64,000 bases of DNA from Cervus elaphus (taxonomy: Eukaryota > Chordata > Mammalia > Artiodactyla > Cervidae): positions 55,874,001 through 55,938,000 of the forward strand of contig NC_057818.1 in NCBI RefSeq assembly GCF_910594005.1. The letters run 5' to 3'. The notes under the pieces are model-generated. The model made no database searches, was not told where the DNA came from, and was given only the letters and a program-made list of their open reading frames with translations. The position numbers were made by a program, and so were the translations under genes. This document shows, piece by piece, positions 35,563-50,500 of this stretch (position 1 is the first letter of the stretch; each line of letters begins with the position of its first letter).

Positions 35563-38500
35563 TCAGAAGCTGGACTGCAGCAGGGTGACTCTCAGAGGCC
35601 ACGCCCCCTCGTCGGGGGTCAGGGCGGGAGGGGCGGGCCCGGAATCCCAGGTCTGCTCCCAGGAGGCGGGGCCCGCGCCGCGCCCACTACCTCTGGGGGA
35701 GAAACCCGTGGAGCAGGAATTGGCTGTTGGAGGAGATCTTCGGGGTGAGGACGCCTGGGGCGTGGGATCCGACGGAGGCGGCGGCGCAGGGGGAAGAGGG
35801 TCCCCTCGAGAGTCCAAATTTCCACCTGGAGAGGAAGGATGGGGAATGAGAATGGGAAACTCAGGAATCCAGAAGTCCAGACACCACCCCCCACCCCCCG
35901 GCCTTTCCTCTCAAACCCAGGAGTCCGGCCTGCCTGCCCCCTGCTCTCCCAGACTCCGCACTCCTGCACCCCAGCCCCCTCCTGCCTGGAATCTAGCACT
36001 CGCAAGCCCTGTCCAGGCCTTTCCTCATCAAGACAAAGGATTCCCAGGGGCCCTCAGACCCCTCCCCATCACGACCTGCGATTCCAGACCTCCGACCCTC
36101 CCTCATCCCTAAAACCTAGGAGTCCTAAGTCCCCAGCTCATTCTCACCTGTCATCATTCCGCGCCACTGCGATGCCTCAGCGGCCAGGGCTTGAGAGAGG
36201 CTGAGAACTCGCTCCCGGTGCCCTTCGGATGTCAGCAAATAAGGGATGGTGTTCCTTGGGCTAGAAAAAAAAGAGTTTGGGGGAACTTCAGTTAGCCAGT
36301 ACAGTGAAGGCCACAGTGCCGCGCGTGTCCTTCTGGGAGTTGTAGTCCCTAGCACGTGTCTCTAAAGGATTTTAGAGCGTGGAGCGACCCTCTTTTTTAG
36401 AAGCCCTCGTGCATTGTGGGATTTGTAGTCCAGTTGTCCGAAAATTTCTCCGATTTCCTGACAGTTGGGCGGAGTTTGATATAGAACTAGGAACTGCAGT
36501 TCTCCCCGCGAACTAGGGTTTTCTGATTCCCCAAGAACTCAACCGACTCTAAAAGATTCTGCGATCTGTACTTTAGTACTCAGGAGACATTAACAGTAAT
36601 ACTACTCCCCTTATCTTTGTTATTTCCCTTCTTGTTGCCGCGATCTCCAATTCCTTACCTGCTCCAGGACCCCGAACTCCTGAGCCATTTCTGGGCTCCT
36701 GAGTGTCCCAGGACAGGCTGCAAAGGAATGGGGGCATTAGAATTCCTCACCCCGGAAGTTCCCATGTTCTCATTTTGAGGGTGAAGGGGCTCAGAGGATA
36801 AAATTGCCCCAACGATACTGCTAATTCTTAACTTTACCTGAACTCCTGGGAAAGAGGGAAGAGTTTGGAAAATCACCACCCCCCAACCACTTCCCCACGC
36901 CTTTTTGCATTCTGGTAAACAGCTTCTTCATATGACTTAGATAAGCCTGATGATGTGAAATTGATATTTTAAGGCAAGACAGGAAAATTAAAGATCAAAG
37001 TCTCTGTGTGCTTGTTTGGGGCTCCTCCATCCCTAACGTGCAGTGTGCACCCGGATCACACATTAGCCAGAGCTCCTCAGAGTTGGCAGTGCTTGCTCTG
37101 TGCTGAAGATCATTTCTTTTTCCCCTTTCTTCTGACACTACCAATGTAACTTCTTAAAAGAACAGCCTTCTTTCCCAGCTCTGCAGGGGATCACAGCAAC
37201 TTGCTGCTGGCTTTGCATGTGCTTCCCTAGACTGTGTATCCTTGGTGAACCTTAGGTAAAATATCACTATGTTATTTTGTTTCTCTGTTTGTTTTAACTT
37301 ATCTGGCTGCATCAAGTCTTAGTTGTGGCACTTGGGATCTTCGCTGCATCATGTGGGATCTTTTGTCAGAGTGCATGGGGCTTCCCTGGGGGCTCAGTGG
37401 TAAAGAATCTGCCTGCCAATGCAGGAGACTTACTTGCTCAACAGGAGATGTGGGTTCCATCCCTGGGTCAGGAAGATTGCCTGGAGGGCTACAGTTCATG
37501 GGGTGGCAAAAGAGTGGTACACGACTCAGCAACTAAACAACAACAGATTCTGTAGTTGTGGCGTACAGGCTGAGTTGCCCAGAGACATGCGGGATCTTAG
37601 TTCCCAGACCAGGTATCAAACCCTCATCGCCTGCATTGCAAGGCAAATTCTTAACCACAGGACTGCCAGGAAAGTCCTGTCAGTATGTCATTTTGATGTT
37701 CGATCTTTTTTCTGGAAAACAGATATGAATGTGCCTCCTGACTTCTAACAGATGGTGAAACAGTTCTCAGAACTTTCTGAGAGTCTCTCTCCCAAGTTCT
37801 AATCCTGTTTGGCTCAAATAACAGTCCCCTTTTTTTCTTGTTAACTTGATTTTAATAGAATTTTCATCGACAAGATTCACAGATGAGCCCCCTGTGACAA
37901 GGCCAGAAACAGACCCTCCAAATTCACATTCCTTTTGTCATAAACGATTAATGAACTTGTTGCCCCCGAAAAACTAGCTAGACATAGAGATCAAAGTTTG
38001 ATATTCAGCAGATTTGAGATGCCCCCCATTTACAAAAATAATCACAATCACAAAATCACCCCACTTGTCTAATTCCTTCCTAGAAGAGTCTTAAGATGAA
38101 ATTATCCATGGGGAACTCCCTGGTGGTCCAGTAGGCAGGGCTCTGCGCTCTCACAGCCAAGTCCTCAAACATGGACTGAACCCAAGCCCTAAAATCCCAC
38201 AAGCTGCACAGTGGCACAGCCTAAAACAAAAAACAAACAAAAAAACCATCCTAAAAAAAAAAAAAAAACCATCCTGCCCAGACACTCTGATCTTCAGATT
38301 GGCAGTGTTATCTCCATGGCAATAGAGTAAATACATTTTTTTCTTTTTTCTTTGCCTTTGACAACATAGTAACTGAACAGGAAAACTTGGCCTCCAATCC
38401 AGCTCTAAAACCCACTCCTCCCAGAGGAGTGAGAATGCTGGTGAGGATGGAGATGTTGCCTCTGGCCCATCCTGTTCTCCACTGATAAGGAAGACAGGAT

Positions 38501-41500
38501 TCTGAATTTAAAACAGGTACAAGTAAACCTGATATAGAGGAAGGAAAAAATCCCCATTTTACAGAGAGGAAAACTGAGGGTCCAACCAGGAACTGAGAAC
38601 CCACTGCCGCCTCACTGACCCACCCCTGTTTCCCTCACTTTTTGTTCCGCATCAGGCTGGCGTCTGGCTGGGGACAGTGTCCTCCCCAGGGTGAGGAGCC
38701 GGGGGGAGGCTGGGCGAGGAAGAGGCCGTCCACACTCTTGATTTCTTCGGATTCTCTCCAACTGCTCCTGAGCACTCATCCGGGGCCGGGCCAGGGGGAC
38801 CTGGGGAGATGAGAAACATCTAGAGATTCCAACCATGGCCTCTGTTTTCTCTCTTCCCTGAACCTCTCAGCCTCCTGTGTCTTAGGCTTTCCTCATAGCT
38901 CAGTTGGTAAAGAATCCGCCTGCAATGCAGGAGACCCTGGTTCAATTCCTGGGTCAGGAAGATCCCCTGGAGAAGGGATAGGCAACCCACTCCAGTATTC
39001 TTGGGCTTCCCTGTGGCTCAGCTGGTAAAGAATCCACCGGCAATGCAGGAGACCTGGGTTCAATCCCTGGGTTGGGAAGATCCCCTGGAGAAAGGAAAGG
39101 CTACCCACTCCAGTATTCTGGCCTGGAGAATTCCTGTGTCTTGCCCTTCCCAGTAAGTTCAGCCCAGCCCTGGATCTTGAGGACTTATTTCTACACCTGG
39201 AGCCCAGGCTGTCCCTCTGCTGGATATGCTCAAGTCCTTCCATATCCCCCAAGGCTCTCAGGACAAAGGTGTTACAGTTCCTGTGAGACTGGTTGCTACC
39301 CACCTGTCTGGCCTCAACCCCATCAGCTGCCCTGTTGGAACCTGTAATGCCAGCCTGATCAACACCCACTCTTCTCTGGAGACAACAAGTCTCTTGGAAG
39401 TAATAGTCAGGACTCTGGTTTGCTCATGATTTAAAAAAAAAAAAATAAGTCTGGTTTCAATCAGCTTTGAAAACATTAACATGAAGGATGAGATTTATTG
39501 TGTAACTAGATCATCAAAGAAGATCACTTTGGGTTTGCCTGACGGAGGACTCGACAAGTTCTCTAGTGCCCTCAAAACCAGAGGGAAGAGACACACAGGG
39601 AGACTGTCCTGTGATAATTGTGGTTATCCACCACAAGCCAGGGAACTCTGTCTGAAGCTTCCAGAAGTATGATCCTGACGACACCTTGTTCTTGGGCTTA
39701 GAGCCTTAGGAACTCAAAACGCGAGAGGATGGGGATGAACGGAAGGAAAACTTGAAATCTGGAACATTCTCTATCTATCCGCTTTGCAAGGAGGCTTGCT
39801 CTGAAGAGAATGCCACGGGTGTGACCGGAAAACCATTTCCTAAGAGATCAGGCATGTAATGTGTGAGTCCAGTAAACCAGCTCAGCAGAAAAGCTGTCCA
39901 GTCAAAACGAAGGAGACAGAGATGGGATAAAATGAAGGAAGGCTGTTGGACATCTGGGATGCTCTGAGCAGGAAAGGGGCCAACAGAGCAACAAACATGT
40001 GTTATCCTTCAGGAAAGGGGGTAATTTGGACACAGATTGCACCTAGGGAGAACGCCAGGTGACAGGTGAAGTCATGTTGCCGCAAGCTGAGGAAGTGATC
40101 CCTCCCTAGCGCCTTTAGAAGTCGCGTGGCCCCCCTGTGGACACCTAGATTTCAGGCTTCTAGCCTACAGAACTGCAAGACAATACATTTATTGTTTAAG
40201 CAAAAAACAAAGGGAAGGGGGTGGGGAGAGAACTGACTGCAGTCCCCAGTTAGAAAATTCTAGGCAGACAGCTTGGATCTTGTTTATTGTAGGACCAATC
40301 ACTGCAGTTTACTCGCTTTGATTTGATCGATCCTGGGTCACACGCCCACCTGGAAACTGGCCCTATGTTTTTGTTTTTTCCTGTCCAGCCGTGGGGCTTG
40401 TGGGACCTCTGTTCCCAAGGATCGAATGTGCGCCTCTGCAGTGAAAGCGAGGAGTGTTTGTTAAACACAGGACTGCCAGGGAGTTCCCCGGCCCTGTCAC
40501 CTACTTCTTCACAACAGGCTAGACCATAAAGTCTCCCCCAGGGCCAAACTGAAACTTTTACACATCCACTTGTTTCAGAGACAGCCCACATGGGTGGATA
40601 TTTTTAGCCATTTGGAGCTTGTCTGCTTTAAATTCTTCCTGAAGTTGTAACCAGCATCTGGAGCCATAAGCAGGATTAACTTGTAGCTATAAAAGCCCCA
40701 CCCAGCCACCCCCACAACAGGCTGCTGCCCTTAGGAAACTCCCCTCTGTGCTGCCAAGCACATCACCTAGATCCTTAAGCCCCTTCTCCAATCTCTTTCT
40801 CTCCTGGGAGTCCCCTTGTCCCCGGCCTCTCTCCTCCTGGGCGGTGGCCCCCACGCAGTAATGTCCGGAGGGTCCCTTGCTGTGAGGGACTTATTCCATG
40901 AGCAAACCATCAGCCGTGGACCAACTAAAACCCTTTGTGCTCCTGCCACCTACTGGTACATCTTTCCTTGCTCAGTTCTGAAATTCCTGAATTCCCTTGC
41001 CCCACCCCTATGTAAGCTGCCCATAGGGTTGGGGGAAGAGACATTCCCAAGATTATTATTATTATTATTATTATTATTTTTGGACATGTGACATCGCATC
41101 GCATCGGTTAGTTCCTGGACCAGGGATTGAACCTGAGCCCCCTCCACTGGAAACGCGGGATCTTCACCACTGGACCTTCACCAGGGAAGTCCCCCACGAT
41201 GTTACTTGGTGCAGCCCCAACCTGATGGCTCAAATGGCAAAGAAGCTGCCCGCAATGCGGGAGATGCAGCTTCAATTCCTGGGTCTGTAATATCCCCTGG
41301 AGAAGGGAATGGCTGCCCACTCCAGTATTCTTGCCTGGAAAATTCCATGGACAGAGGAGCCTGACGGGCTACGGTCCAGGAGGTTGCAAAGAATCGGACA
41401 CAACTGAACGACGAACACTTTTCAGCAATCCTTAACACACACCACTGAAAATAGTTCTTCTCTTCCTAAGAAAGGCCAGATTGAATATTTGGTTTCCACC

Positions 41501-44500
41501 CGACAGTAAGGAAGCACCAGAAACGCTTTTAAACCTATTCCAATAAGCAGTTATAACTGGCATTCCCCCGCTCCCCTCCATCACCCTAAAAGCCAGCCAA
41601 TCAGCGCTGGCCCTGCGTAGAACCACCCCTCAACACTCCAGACTCCGCAAGCCCACCCGTGTCCCAACTAGACGCGTATGACATCAACTCTTTGCTTTGC
41701 TCAGATCGCTGTGTCTTACAAGAGGTCTGTCTTGGCTGTGCTGTGCTGTCGCTCAGTCGTATCCGACTCTGCAACCCTTTAGACTGTAGCCCACCAGGCT
41801 CCTCTGTCCATGGGATTCTCCAGGCAAGAATACTGGAGTGGGTTGCCATGCCCTCCTCCAAGGGATCGTCCCAACCCAGGGATCGAACCCAGGTCTCCCA
41901 CATTGCAGGCGGCTTCTTTACCATCTGAGCCACCAGGGAATAAATTCAGCTTTGTTTCCTATACAAAGCAGCTGCTTTTTCCCTTATCTGCTCCATGCCT
42001 TTGCATGCATAGCCTGTTCCCCTTTGAAGTACTGTTTCCTGCACAGCCAAAGTGTTTTCATTCATCCAGACACAGCTAATTGTTGTCGTCCTCGTTTAGC
42101 CGCTAAGTCATGTCCAACTCTTTTGCTTACCTAACCTTATGCTGAGTTCCCCTAGAAAATAGCTTAACTCTGTTAGCTGTGTGTAAGGATTGCATTCATG
42201 CCTCTCTCCCATCAGACTCCAGCATCAGGAGTAATTCCTGGCAGGTCCCCCAACACCTTCCACACAGGCTGGCCCCTAGAAAATCAGAATCTTGAACAAA
42301 TAAGGGGATTTGGGATTTCTTCCTGCACGCGCCAAAGTTTAGGGGGAAAGGGAGAAACAGCAACTCCTCTTGACACTGTACTTGGATTGGTCATCTGCTG
42401 AGGGCTTAGTGGGCATCAGAATGGTCCTGCCAAGTCCAGCAGCCATACTTTTCCTGCAGGATCTGTTTGCCAGCTTCAGGATGGGGGGAAGCCACAGAAA
42501 AATGGGGTTAGTATGGACTTAACCACTGGCAGTCCTGTGGTTAAGACTCTGTGCTTTCAATTCAGGGGGCACCAGTTCAATCTCTAGTTGGGGAACTAAG
42601 ATCCCACATGCAACGTGGCATGGCCAAAACAACAACAACAACAAACAAACAGCAACAACAAAGTTGAAAAAGAAACTAGAGATTGTGAGGCAGAGATTCA
42701 CTACACTGGCAAACTCAGAAACGTAGGTCCTTGAAAATAGGACGTGGTCTGGGGATCTTGCCTTGTAGGGCCTGGCAGTCAGGAAGGGTCTGAGAAATTC
42801 ACTGACTTGAACTCAACTACCTTCAGTTGGTGGATGGCATTCCGGAGATCAGAGCTCTGTGCTCCCAAGAGGCCATGTGCAGTTGTATGGGTTGCTCACT
42901 GCCCAAGGGTTGAGCCCTCCATTGATGGCTCCAGGTTCTGCCCACATAGAAGGGGGCGCCTGTCTCTAATTCACAAAAAGGTATCCTGTAGGCTAATAGA
43001 AGCCCTGGCTTCCTAAATCCCCACTTCAGTCTAGACTTTACACCAGCTTTGTCCTGCTTTGCCATGGATAAATTCTTTGCCATGGATTCATTCTTCAGGA
43101 TCTGTCTGCCTCCAGGAAACAATCCCCAACATGCCCAGGTTGCCTGGAAGCTGTCCCCTAAAGTCCCCAATGATTTGTGTTTGCAAGATTTTCGATCTTC
43201 ACTGTGTCACATGGAAACTTCAGTTGCAGCATGGGAAGTCTCCTAGTTTGGGCATGCAAACTCTTAGCTGTGGCATGCAGGATCTAGTTCCCTGACCAGG
43301 GATGGAACCTGGGCCCCCTGCATTGGGAGCACAAGTCTTAGCACTGGACCACCAGGGAAGTTCCCGACCCCTGCTCTTTTTACCCAAGGTGAGCAGGTAA
43401 AACTGGACGCTCCCACTGGTCCCAGCAATGACTTGCTCCGTGAGCGCTGGTGGGAGACAAAGAAACCGAGGCTGTGGCTCGAGATTCTGAAATGGGAGAT
43501 TACAGCGATGCTGTTGACGACCTTGGGGCTACAGGGTGGAAACTCCCCACAGACAAAATGATGAAATGAACAGTCAGTTCAATGCTGACCTTCAGCAGTT
43601 TGTGTTTATGAGCAACCAAGAGACTCTAACCAGTGTACTCAGTTAAAAGGACAGGGCCCAGACAAGACCCTTTATTAAGGAGCAGACAAGGGAATTCCCA
43701 GTGGTTAGGACTTGGCACTTTCACTGCTGTGGCCTGTTTGGGGAAGTAAGCAGCTTGGGGCGGGGGGGGGGGGGGGGGGGGGGGGGGCGGGGAAACACAG
43801 ATGACACAGCAAGAAACTCTACAGAGGTCACCTGCTTCATCCTCAGGAATCCCCCGCCCCCGGTCCTGCCTCTTATGTCCAACTTGATGATGGCACTGCT
43901 GGCCTGACCAATGACCTCTGTCCCCAGAGTCCTCAAGCCACCAGATGTCATATGCATTCACTGCGTATGAATAGTTAGGTTCTTGGCTTCCTTTGTACTT
44001 GGATGTGTGACATGTTTACTAAACCTTTTCCTGAGGAAAAAAAAAAAAAGCAGCTGATATTATAATCTATTTTTATTCCACTGACTCCTTCACTTAAGTA
44101 ATTCACTGCTCTGCTTTTAGCTTGACATTTAAATGGCGGTATTATTTATAGCTTTTATCCCATTTCATATGCAGATTCATACATTTTATTAGAGAAATGG
44201 TAATGTATTTGATGAAGCATATGCTCCAGAGAGAGTAGGGCATGGTAACCCACTCCAGTATTTTAGCCTGGAGAATCCCATGGACAGAGAAGCCTGGCGG
44301 GCTACAGTCCATGGGGTCGCACAGACTTGAAAACAACTGAAGCGACTTAGCACGCATACACACGCTGCTCCAGACACACACAGTACACAGTATAAGCACC
44401 AAATTACCAGTCTAGAATCTGCAAAATTTTGCATTTTAAACCTCCGAATTCCCTGGAGGCTCAGTGGTTAGGACTTGGCTCTCTCGCCACTGGGACTGGG

Positions 44501-47500
44501 GTTCCAACCCTGGTCCTGGAACTAAGAACTGGCAAGCCCGTGGTGGGCAGCCAAAACAAAAACAAAAATGGCATCTGAGGTCCCAAGGGTTTTTAATAAA
44601 GTTTGAAAACCCAGTATATCTAGAATCTGACTCCCTCTTGATGTCTCCACTTCTAAGTTAGTGCAAACAACTGTTATCCGTCCCCCCCAAATATCCCACT
44701 GGCCCCATCAACCCTGACCCAGGCCGCATCCACACAGTCCATTCCCTCAAGTGGCCGCCAGAGGGCGCCAGTTTCCATTTATGGAAACTCCCGCTCCTCT
44801 GCTCAGAACTCTCCATGGCTCCAGCTTACCCAGTGTTAAAGTTAAGTCCTCACGTTGGACCACAAGGCCCAGCACGGATCTGCCCCTATTACCTCTCTGT
44901 CCTCATCAGCACCCCCTCCCCCTTACTCGGTTACTCGGTTCCACCCACATTGACTTCCTAGCTGCTCCTCCAGCACGCCAGACTCTCCAGCCCCAGAACC
45001 TCAGCACACACTCTTCCCTTTGCCTCTAACGCTCTTCCACCAGACATCCCCAGGGCTCCCTCCCTGACAGAAGCCTCCGCAGACCAAAACAGTTACAACT
45101 CCATCCCTTCGCCAATGTTCCAAGTCCCATCCCCAGGCTGTTTTTATTTATTTAGCACTTACATAAAATAATGTATAGTCAATTATTTATATTTACCCCT
45201 TCCCACTAGAATATTAGATTCATGAGAGAAGGATGTTTTTTCTCCTCTTGCTCACATTTGGGTCCTGAGTGAACTTTCCTGAATGATGAAAATATTCTAT
45301 ATTTTCACTATTCAACAGGTTAGTTGCTGGCCATGTGTATCTCCTGAATACTTGAATTCCTCAAATGAAAGTGATTTTTTATTTTATTTCATTTAAATTC
45401 ATTTAAATTTAAATAGCCTCGTGTGGCTACTGGCTACCTTATTAGATAGCAAAGTCTTAGTCACTAAGTCATGTCCGACTCTTTGTGACCCCATGGAATG
45501 TAGCCCACCAGGCTCCTTTGTCCATGGGATCTTCCAGGCAAGAATACTGGAGTGGGTTGCCATTTCCTTCTCCAGTTAGATAGCAAAGAGGGCATTTAAT
45601 AAATATCTGTTGAATGAATGATTGATAAATGAATGAATGAATGAATGAAGTGCTTGCTCTAAGGCACTACTTTCAAACTTTAGGGGCATTCATCTAGTTT
45701 GACTCTTCACATCAGCTCTGGGTGGTAGACACGGCTATCAGCTCCATTTTGCAGATGAGAAAATGGAGGCAGAGAGGTTTCTTAACCAACCCAAAGTCAC
45801 ACAAGTTAGAAGTGGCAGAGACAAAATTCAGTTCCAGTGCTCTTAACAAATCTCACTCTCTCTGCTCTGGGGTGTGGCTTAGAACACTCCTCTCCCAGAT
45901 GTTTCCCCGAGTAGGGGATCTGTGGTGGGCAAAGGGTTACGATGGACCCGAGGAGAGCGGATGGACTGCCTACCTTAGTTCCTGGCTGAGGGGAAGTGGG
46001 ACGGCGACCCTCAGGACTGGAAGCCCGGGAGACCCTTGGAGATCCAATTCCTGGAGGGGCAGAATGGGATGGGTGAGGCTGCAGAATGCCGAGTGAGTCC
46101 CTCCCAACCCCAGATGCTCACCTGAGCGAGGGCTGGTGAGCTCTCTGTCGCCCCCTGGGGGCCTCCCCCAGTCAGCCTCGGGGGACCGGGATGCGCTCAG
46201 TTCCAAGGACTCCGTCAGGCTCTGGAGAGGTCAGGAAAGGGGATAATAGATCACTAGGACTACAGTTTTCAAGCACTTAGCAGTAGAGACACTACATAAG
46301 CAGGATTAAGATTGAAACCAGGAGCCAGACCTCGTTTTCAAACCTCAGCTCTGCCATTTTGCTTGCTGTGTGACCTTGGGCAAGTTACTTTCCCTCTCTG
46401 TGCCACATTTCACCTTTTGACACGAGGACCAAATGGATACAAGTAAGGCCCTTAGAACAGTGCCTGGCACATAACAAGTCTTTACAACCTGTGAGGGGGG
46501 GTTAATTAATTAATTAATTTTGGTTTTTCTGGACCTTCGTGGCTTTGCCTAGACTTTCTCTAGTTGCAGTGAGTGGGGGCCACTCTCTAGTTGCAGAGCA
46601 CAGGCTCTAGATGGCACAGACTTTAGTAGTTGGAGTACTTGGGCTTAGTCACCCAAAAGCATATGGAATCCTCCCGAACCGGAGACAGAACCCACGTCTC
46701 CTGCCCTGGCAGGTGAATTCTCAACCACTGGACCACCAGGGATCCCCACACTGGTCCACGTGTGAGGTTTCATAATGACTATGCACCTGGCATGGTGTCA
46801 AACACTTTACCAGAATTATCTCATTGAATCCCCTCAGCAAATGTATGAGATGCTATTATTATCCCTATTTGACAGATGGGGAAACTGAGGCTCAGAGAAT
46901 GAGGTCAGTGACTGATGTCACAAAGACAGCAGAGGTGAGATCAAAACCCAGGTCTCCCAGATACATGACCTGATGATCAGGCTTGGCAACAGTTCTACTC
47001 AGCTATGACCACAATGGCTCCTGGGTCCTGAGGGCTTACTCTATGTCAGGCACTGTCTAGTCACACTGTCTTCCTTCTAAAGAACCCTGCAGGAGAAGGA
47101 GATGGCAACCCACTCCAGTGTCCTTGCTTGGGAAATCCTATGGGGTGTCTGGTGTGCTACGGTCCATGGAGTCACAAAAGGGTTGGACGCAGCTTAGCGA
47201 CTAAACAACAACAAATGGCAGTTCTAGCCAAAGTATGAGAATAAAAACTTGTAAGGAATTGGGGGTTGGGGCTGAAACCAAAATCCTATTGTCTACAGAT
47301 GCGAATGTCTATTTAGAAAAACCAAAATAAACTGCAAGCAAATATTTAAACTAAAAAAAAAAAAAGAACCCTGCAGGGTAGGGATTAACATCAGTGCTAT
47401 CTGGTAAATGTTTAACAAAAGGCCTCTGGAAAAAAAGAACCCTCCTTTGCAGCAGTTTGCCAATTTCCATGGTGTAAATACTCCCGCCATAGTCAATTTC

Positions 47501-50500
47501 AAGCTACTGACATGTCATCACTGAGTGTGGAGTTGAGATGCAGGCAACTGGATCTTGTGAGGTGTTCACAACTCACCAAGTTGTTGTGTTGTGGTCCAGC
47601 ACACCTCTGGACTATGACCATAATACCAAATAAGGAAATAGAAGCTTCCAAAGCTTAGGATATGAACCTGAGGTTGGTTAGCCAATCAAGAGTGAAAGAG
47701 GTGAGTGGGTAATGGGTTAGGCCAGGGGCAGACGGGACAGGAAACTGGAGGTGGGAAAGATGTGTGTGGCCTCACCTCCCTCTCTGAGGACTCCTCGCCT
47801 TGGAGAGCAGGGGATGGGGAGTCAGGCTCAGTGTTGGAGGGTGGCTTCTGGGGGCCCCCCAGACCTGCCAGCGTGTCTTCCACCATCCACAGTTGCTGCT
47901 GAGCAGATGCTCTGTCCTGGAGAGAGGAAAGGAATTTGTTACTCAAAGGTGGGAAAATGCAAGGAGGGATAAAGTTGATAAGCCATGGAAAGGGTCTGAA
48001 ATCTCCCCATTCTACTGACCCATTACTGTTTATCATAAATATTGTCTTTTTCTGCACTGTTCTGCAGTGTTACCTCTGTTGTAAATAAGTGACCATATAA
48101 GTAAATACGAGTCTGTTCCTGAATATTCTATCCCTTTAAGTCTATTTGTCTAAATTTGTGTCAGTACTGCACTGCCTTCTTGTTAACTGTAGCTTTAAGG
48201 TCAGACACTATCCAGTTGTGTTAGTCCTCGGGCTTTGTTCTTGGAGGCTGCCTTGGCTTACTCTCGGCCTTCTGCACGTCTAGATACAATTTAAAGTCAG
48301 TTCGTCAATCTCCACATATTGTATCGGGACAGCAGATCCCCACTGGGGAAGTCAGGCTGCAGAGACCACGTCTTTATACTACTGTATTTCCTATCCATAC
48401 ACATGGTACATCTCTCCATTTGTATAGGCCTTCTTTAATTTCTCTCAATGACATTTTGTGGCTTTCAGAGTAGATGTCTTGCATATCTTTCATTAGACTT
48501 CTTTCAGATAGTTAATTTGTTTATGTTAATTGTAAACACTAGTGTTTATTTATTTTCTAATTGTTTGGTATTAGCAAACAGGAAGATGATTTTTGTACAT
48601 TATTCTTGCCTTCAGTTACCTTGCTGGATTTGCTTATGCTAACAGTTTATCTGGAGATTATTTTGGATTTTCTACATATACAATTTCGACATCTGTAAGT
48701 AATAATAGCTTTACTTTTTCCTCTTTGGTCCTTATACCTTTGATTTATTTGTTAGACTCACCTGTACTGTTTAGGATCCCTGGTACAATGCTAACTGGAA
48801 CTGGCAATAACATACATCTGGCCTTATTCCGAATATTGGGGGAAAGATTTCAGTATTTCACTGTCAACAACAATGCTTTGTTGTAGGTTTGTTATAGGTG
48901 CCTAATCAGGTTAAAGAAGTAGTTTATATTCCTACTTTGCCGAGAGATTTTATCATGAAAGGATATTGAAAGTGAAAGTGAAAGTGAAGGTGGCTTAGTC
49001 GTGTCCGACTCTTTGTGACCCCATGGACTATACAGTCCATGGAATTCTCCAGGCCAGAATACTGGAGTGGGTAGCCTTTCCCTTCTCCAGGGGATCTTCC
49101 CAATCCAGGAATCGAACCGAGGTCTCCTGCATTGCAGGCAGATTCTTTACCAACTGAGCTATGAGGGAAGCCCCTGAAAGGATATTACATTTTATCAATG
49201 TTTTTCCTGCATTTATTGAGATGACCAAGTGAACTTGGGAGAGCAAGGTGGGGCTTGGGGCAGGGGTGCACCTGGGGGGACCCGAGGTGCAGCAGGTACT
49301 CCAGGGTCTCTCTCAAGGTGCTCAGCTCCTGCTCCAGGCCGCTGTACGTGTCCCAAACACGCTCTCGCTCCTAAGGTCCCAGAAAAAGAGAGACACAGTT
49401 AGCATGCCCACCCACCATATCTTTCCCCATTCTATCTTTTCCTAGCTGAGCAGGAGGAAGTGTCCCCTGGGGCTATATGGACTACAATCCCAAGGGCCTC
49501 CTTGCTCAGACTACTGGGAACCCCAGCGTCTATATGGAACCTGCCACTCCAAAGAACAGCTAGTGCAGACACAGAACAGCTTTTCCTGAATCTTCTGAAT
49601 GACCTCTGCACTCCTCTAGGGCGACAGAGTCCACAGATCTAATGAATTCTTGGAACAGACAAAGCCACAAACCTTACGCCCCACTGGGCAGCAGAAACTT
49701 CTTTGCCAGTACCAATAACAACAAGAGCAGCTAACACTTATTCAGCACTTACTTAACATTATTTGGCTCATTAACTTGGCACTGTTCTTAGCTCTCACTT
49801 AATTTTTGTGAGGTAGGTACGATCAATGTCTCCATTTTACAGTAACAATGATTACAGCTAACACAAGTAATGCTTACCATATACTAGGTGCATAAGTGTT
49901 AAATATTCTGTGATTCGTTTACATATACTTATGAAATCTTCACAATGGCCATAAGAAGTAAATATTACTTTTATCATCTCAAGTTTACAGATTTGGGATC
50001 TAAGGTCCAGAGAGGTTAAGTAACTTTTCTAAGGTCAGACAGCAACTGTGAGTGGGAGCTGAGATTCAAAGCCAGGAAGTCCACATCGAAATCACCCCTT
50101 TTAAATGGCTAAATTAAATTCTGCTGTTTCTTGGCTGCTTGCACCTCACCCTCTAGGACTGTCAAGATCGTTGGTTTCAAACAGAGGGGGAGTCTCAAGA
50201 ACTACCTTCCCAAGAGTCTTTGGGGGAAAGTTCCCTTTAGTAACAACTTGTGGAGTCCTGGGGTCTCCTAGGAGGTATGTCCCCTCTCAGATGCTCACCT
50301 GGGTCAGGTGACAGAGAGTGGCCCTCACACTGACTAATCGGTCCTGCAGGAGGCGCTGGTGCCCCCAAGCCCTCCCGGGAGCTGCGGCTTCCCTGGTTGT
50401 TTGGCCCAGCTGCTGTCGGGTCAATTCCAGGGCTGCTTCTAATTGCTCCTGCACCAAGAGAGAAGATGGTTAGACTTCTGAAACCATACCCAGCCTTAGG

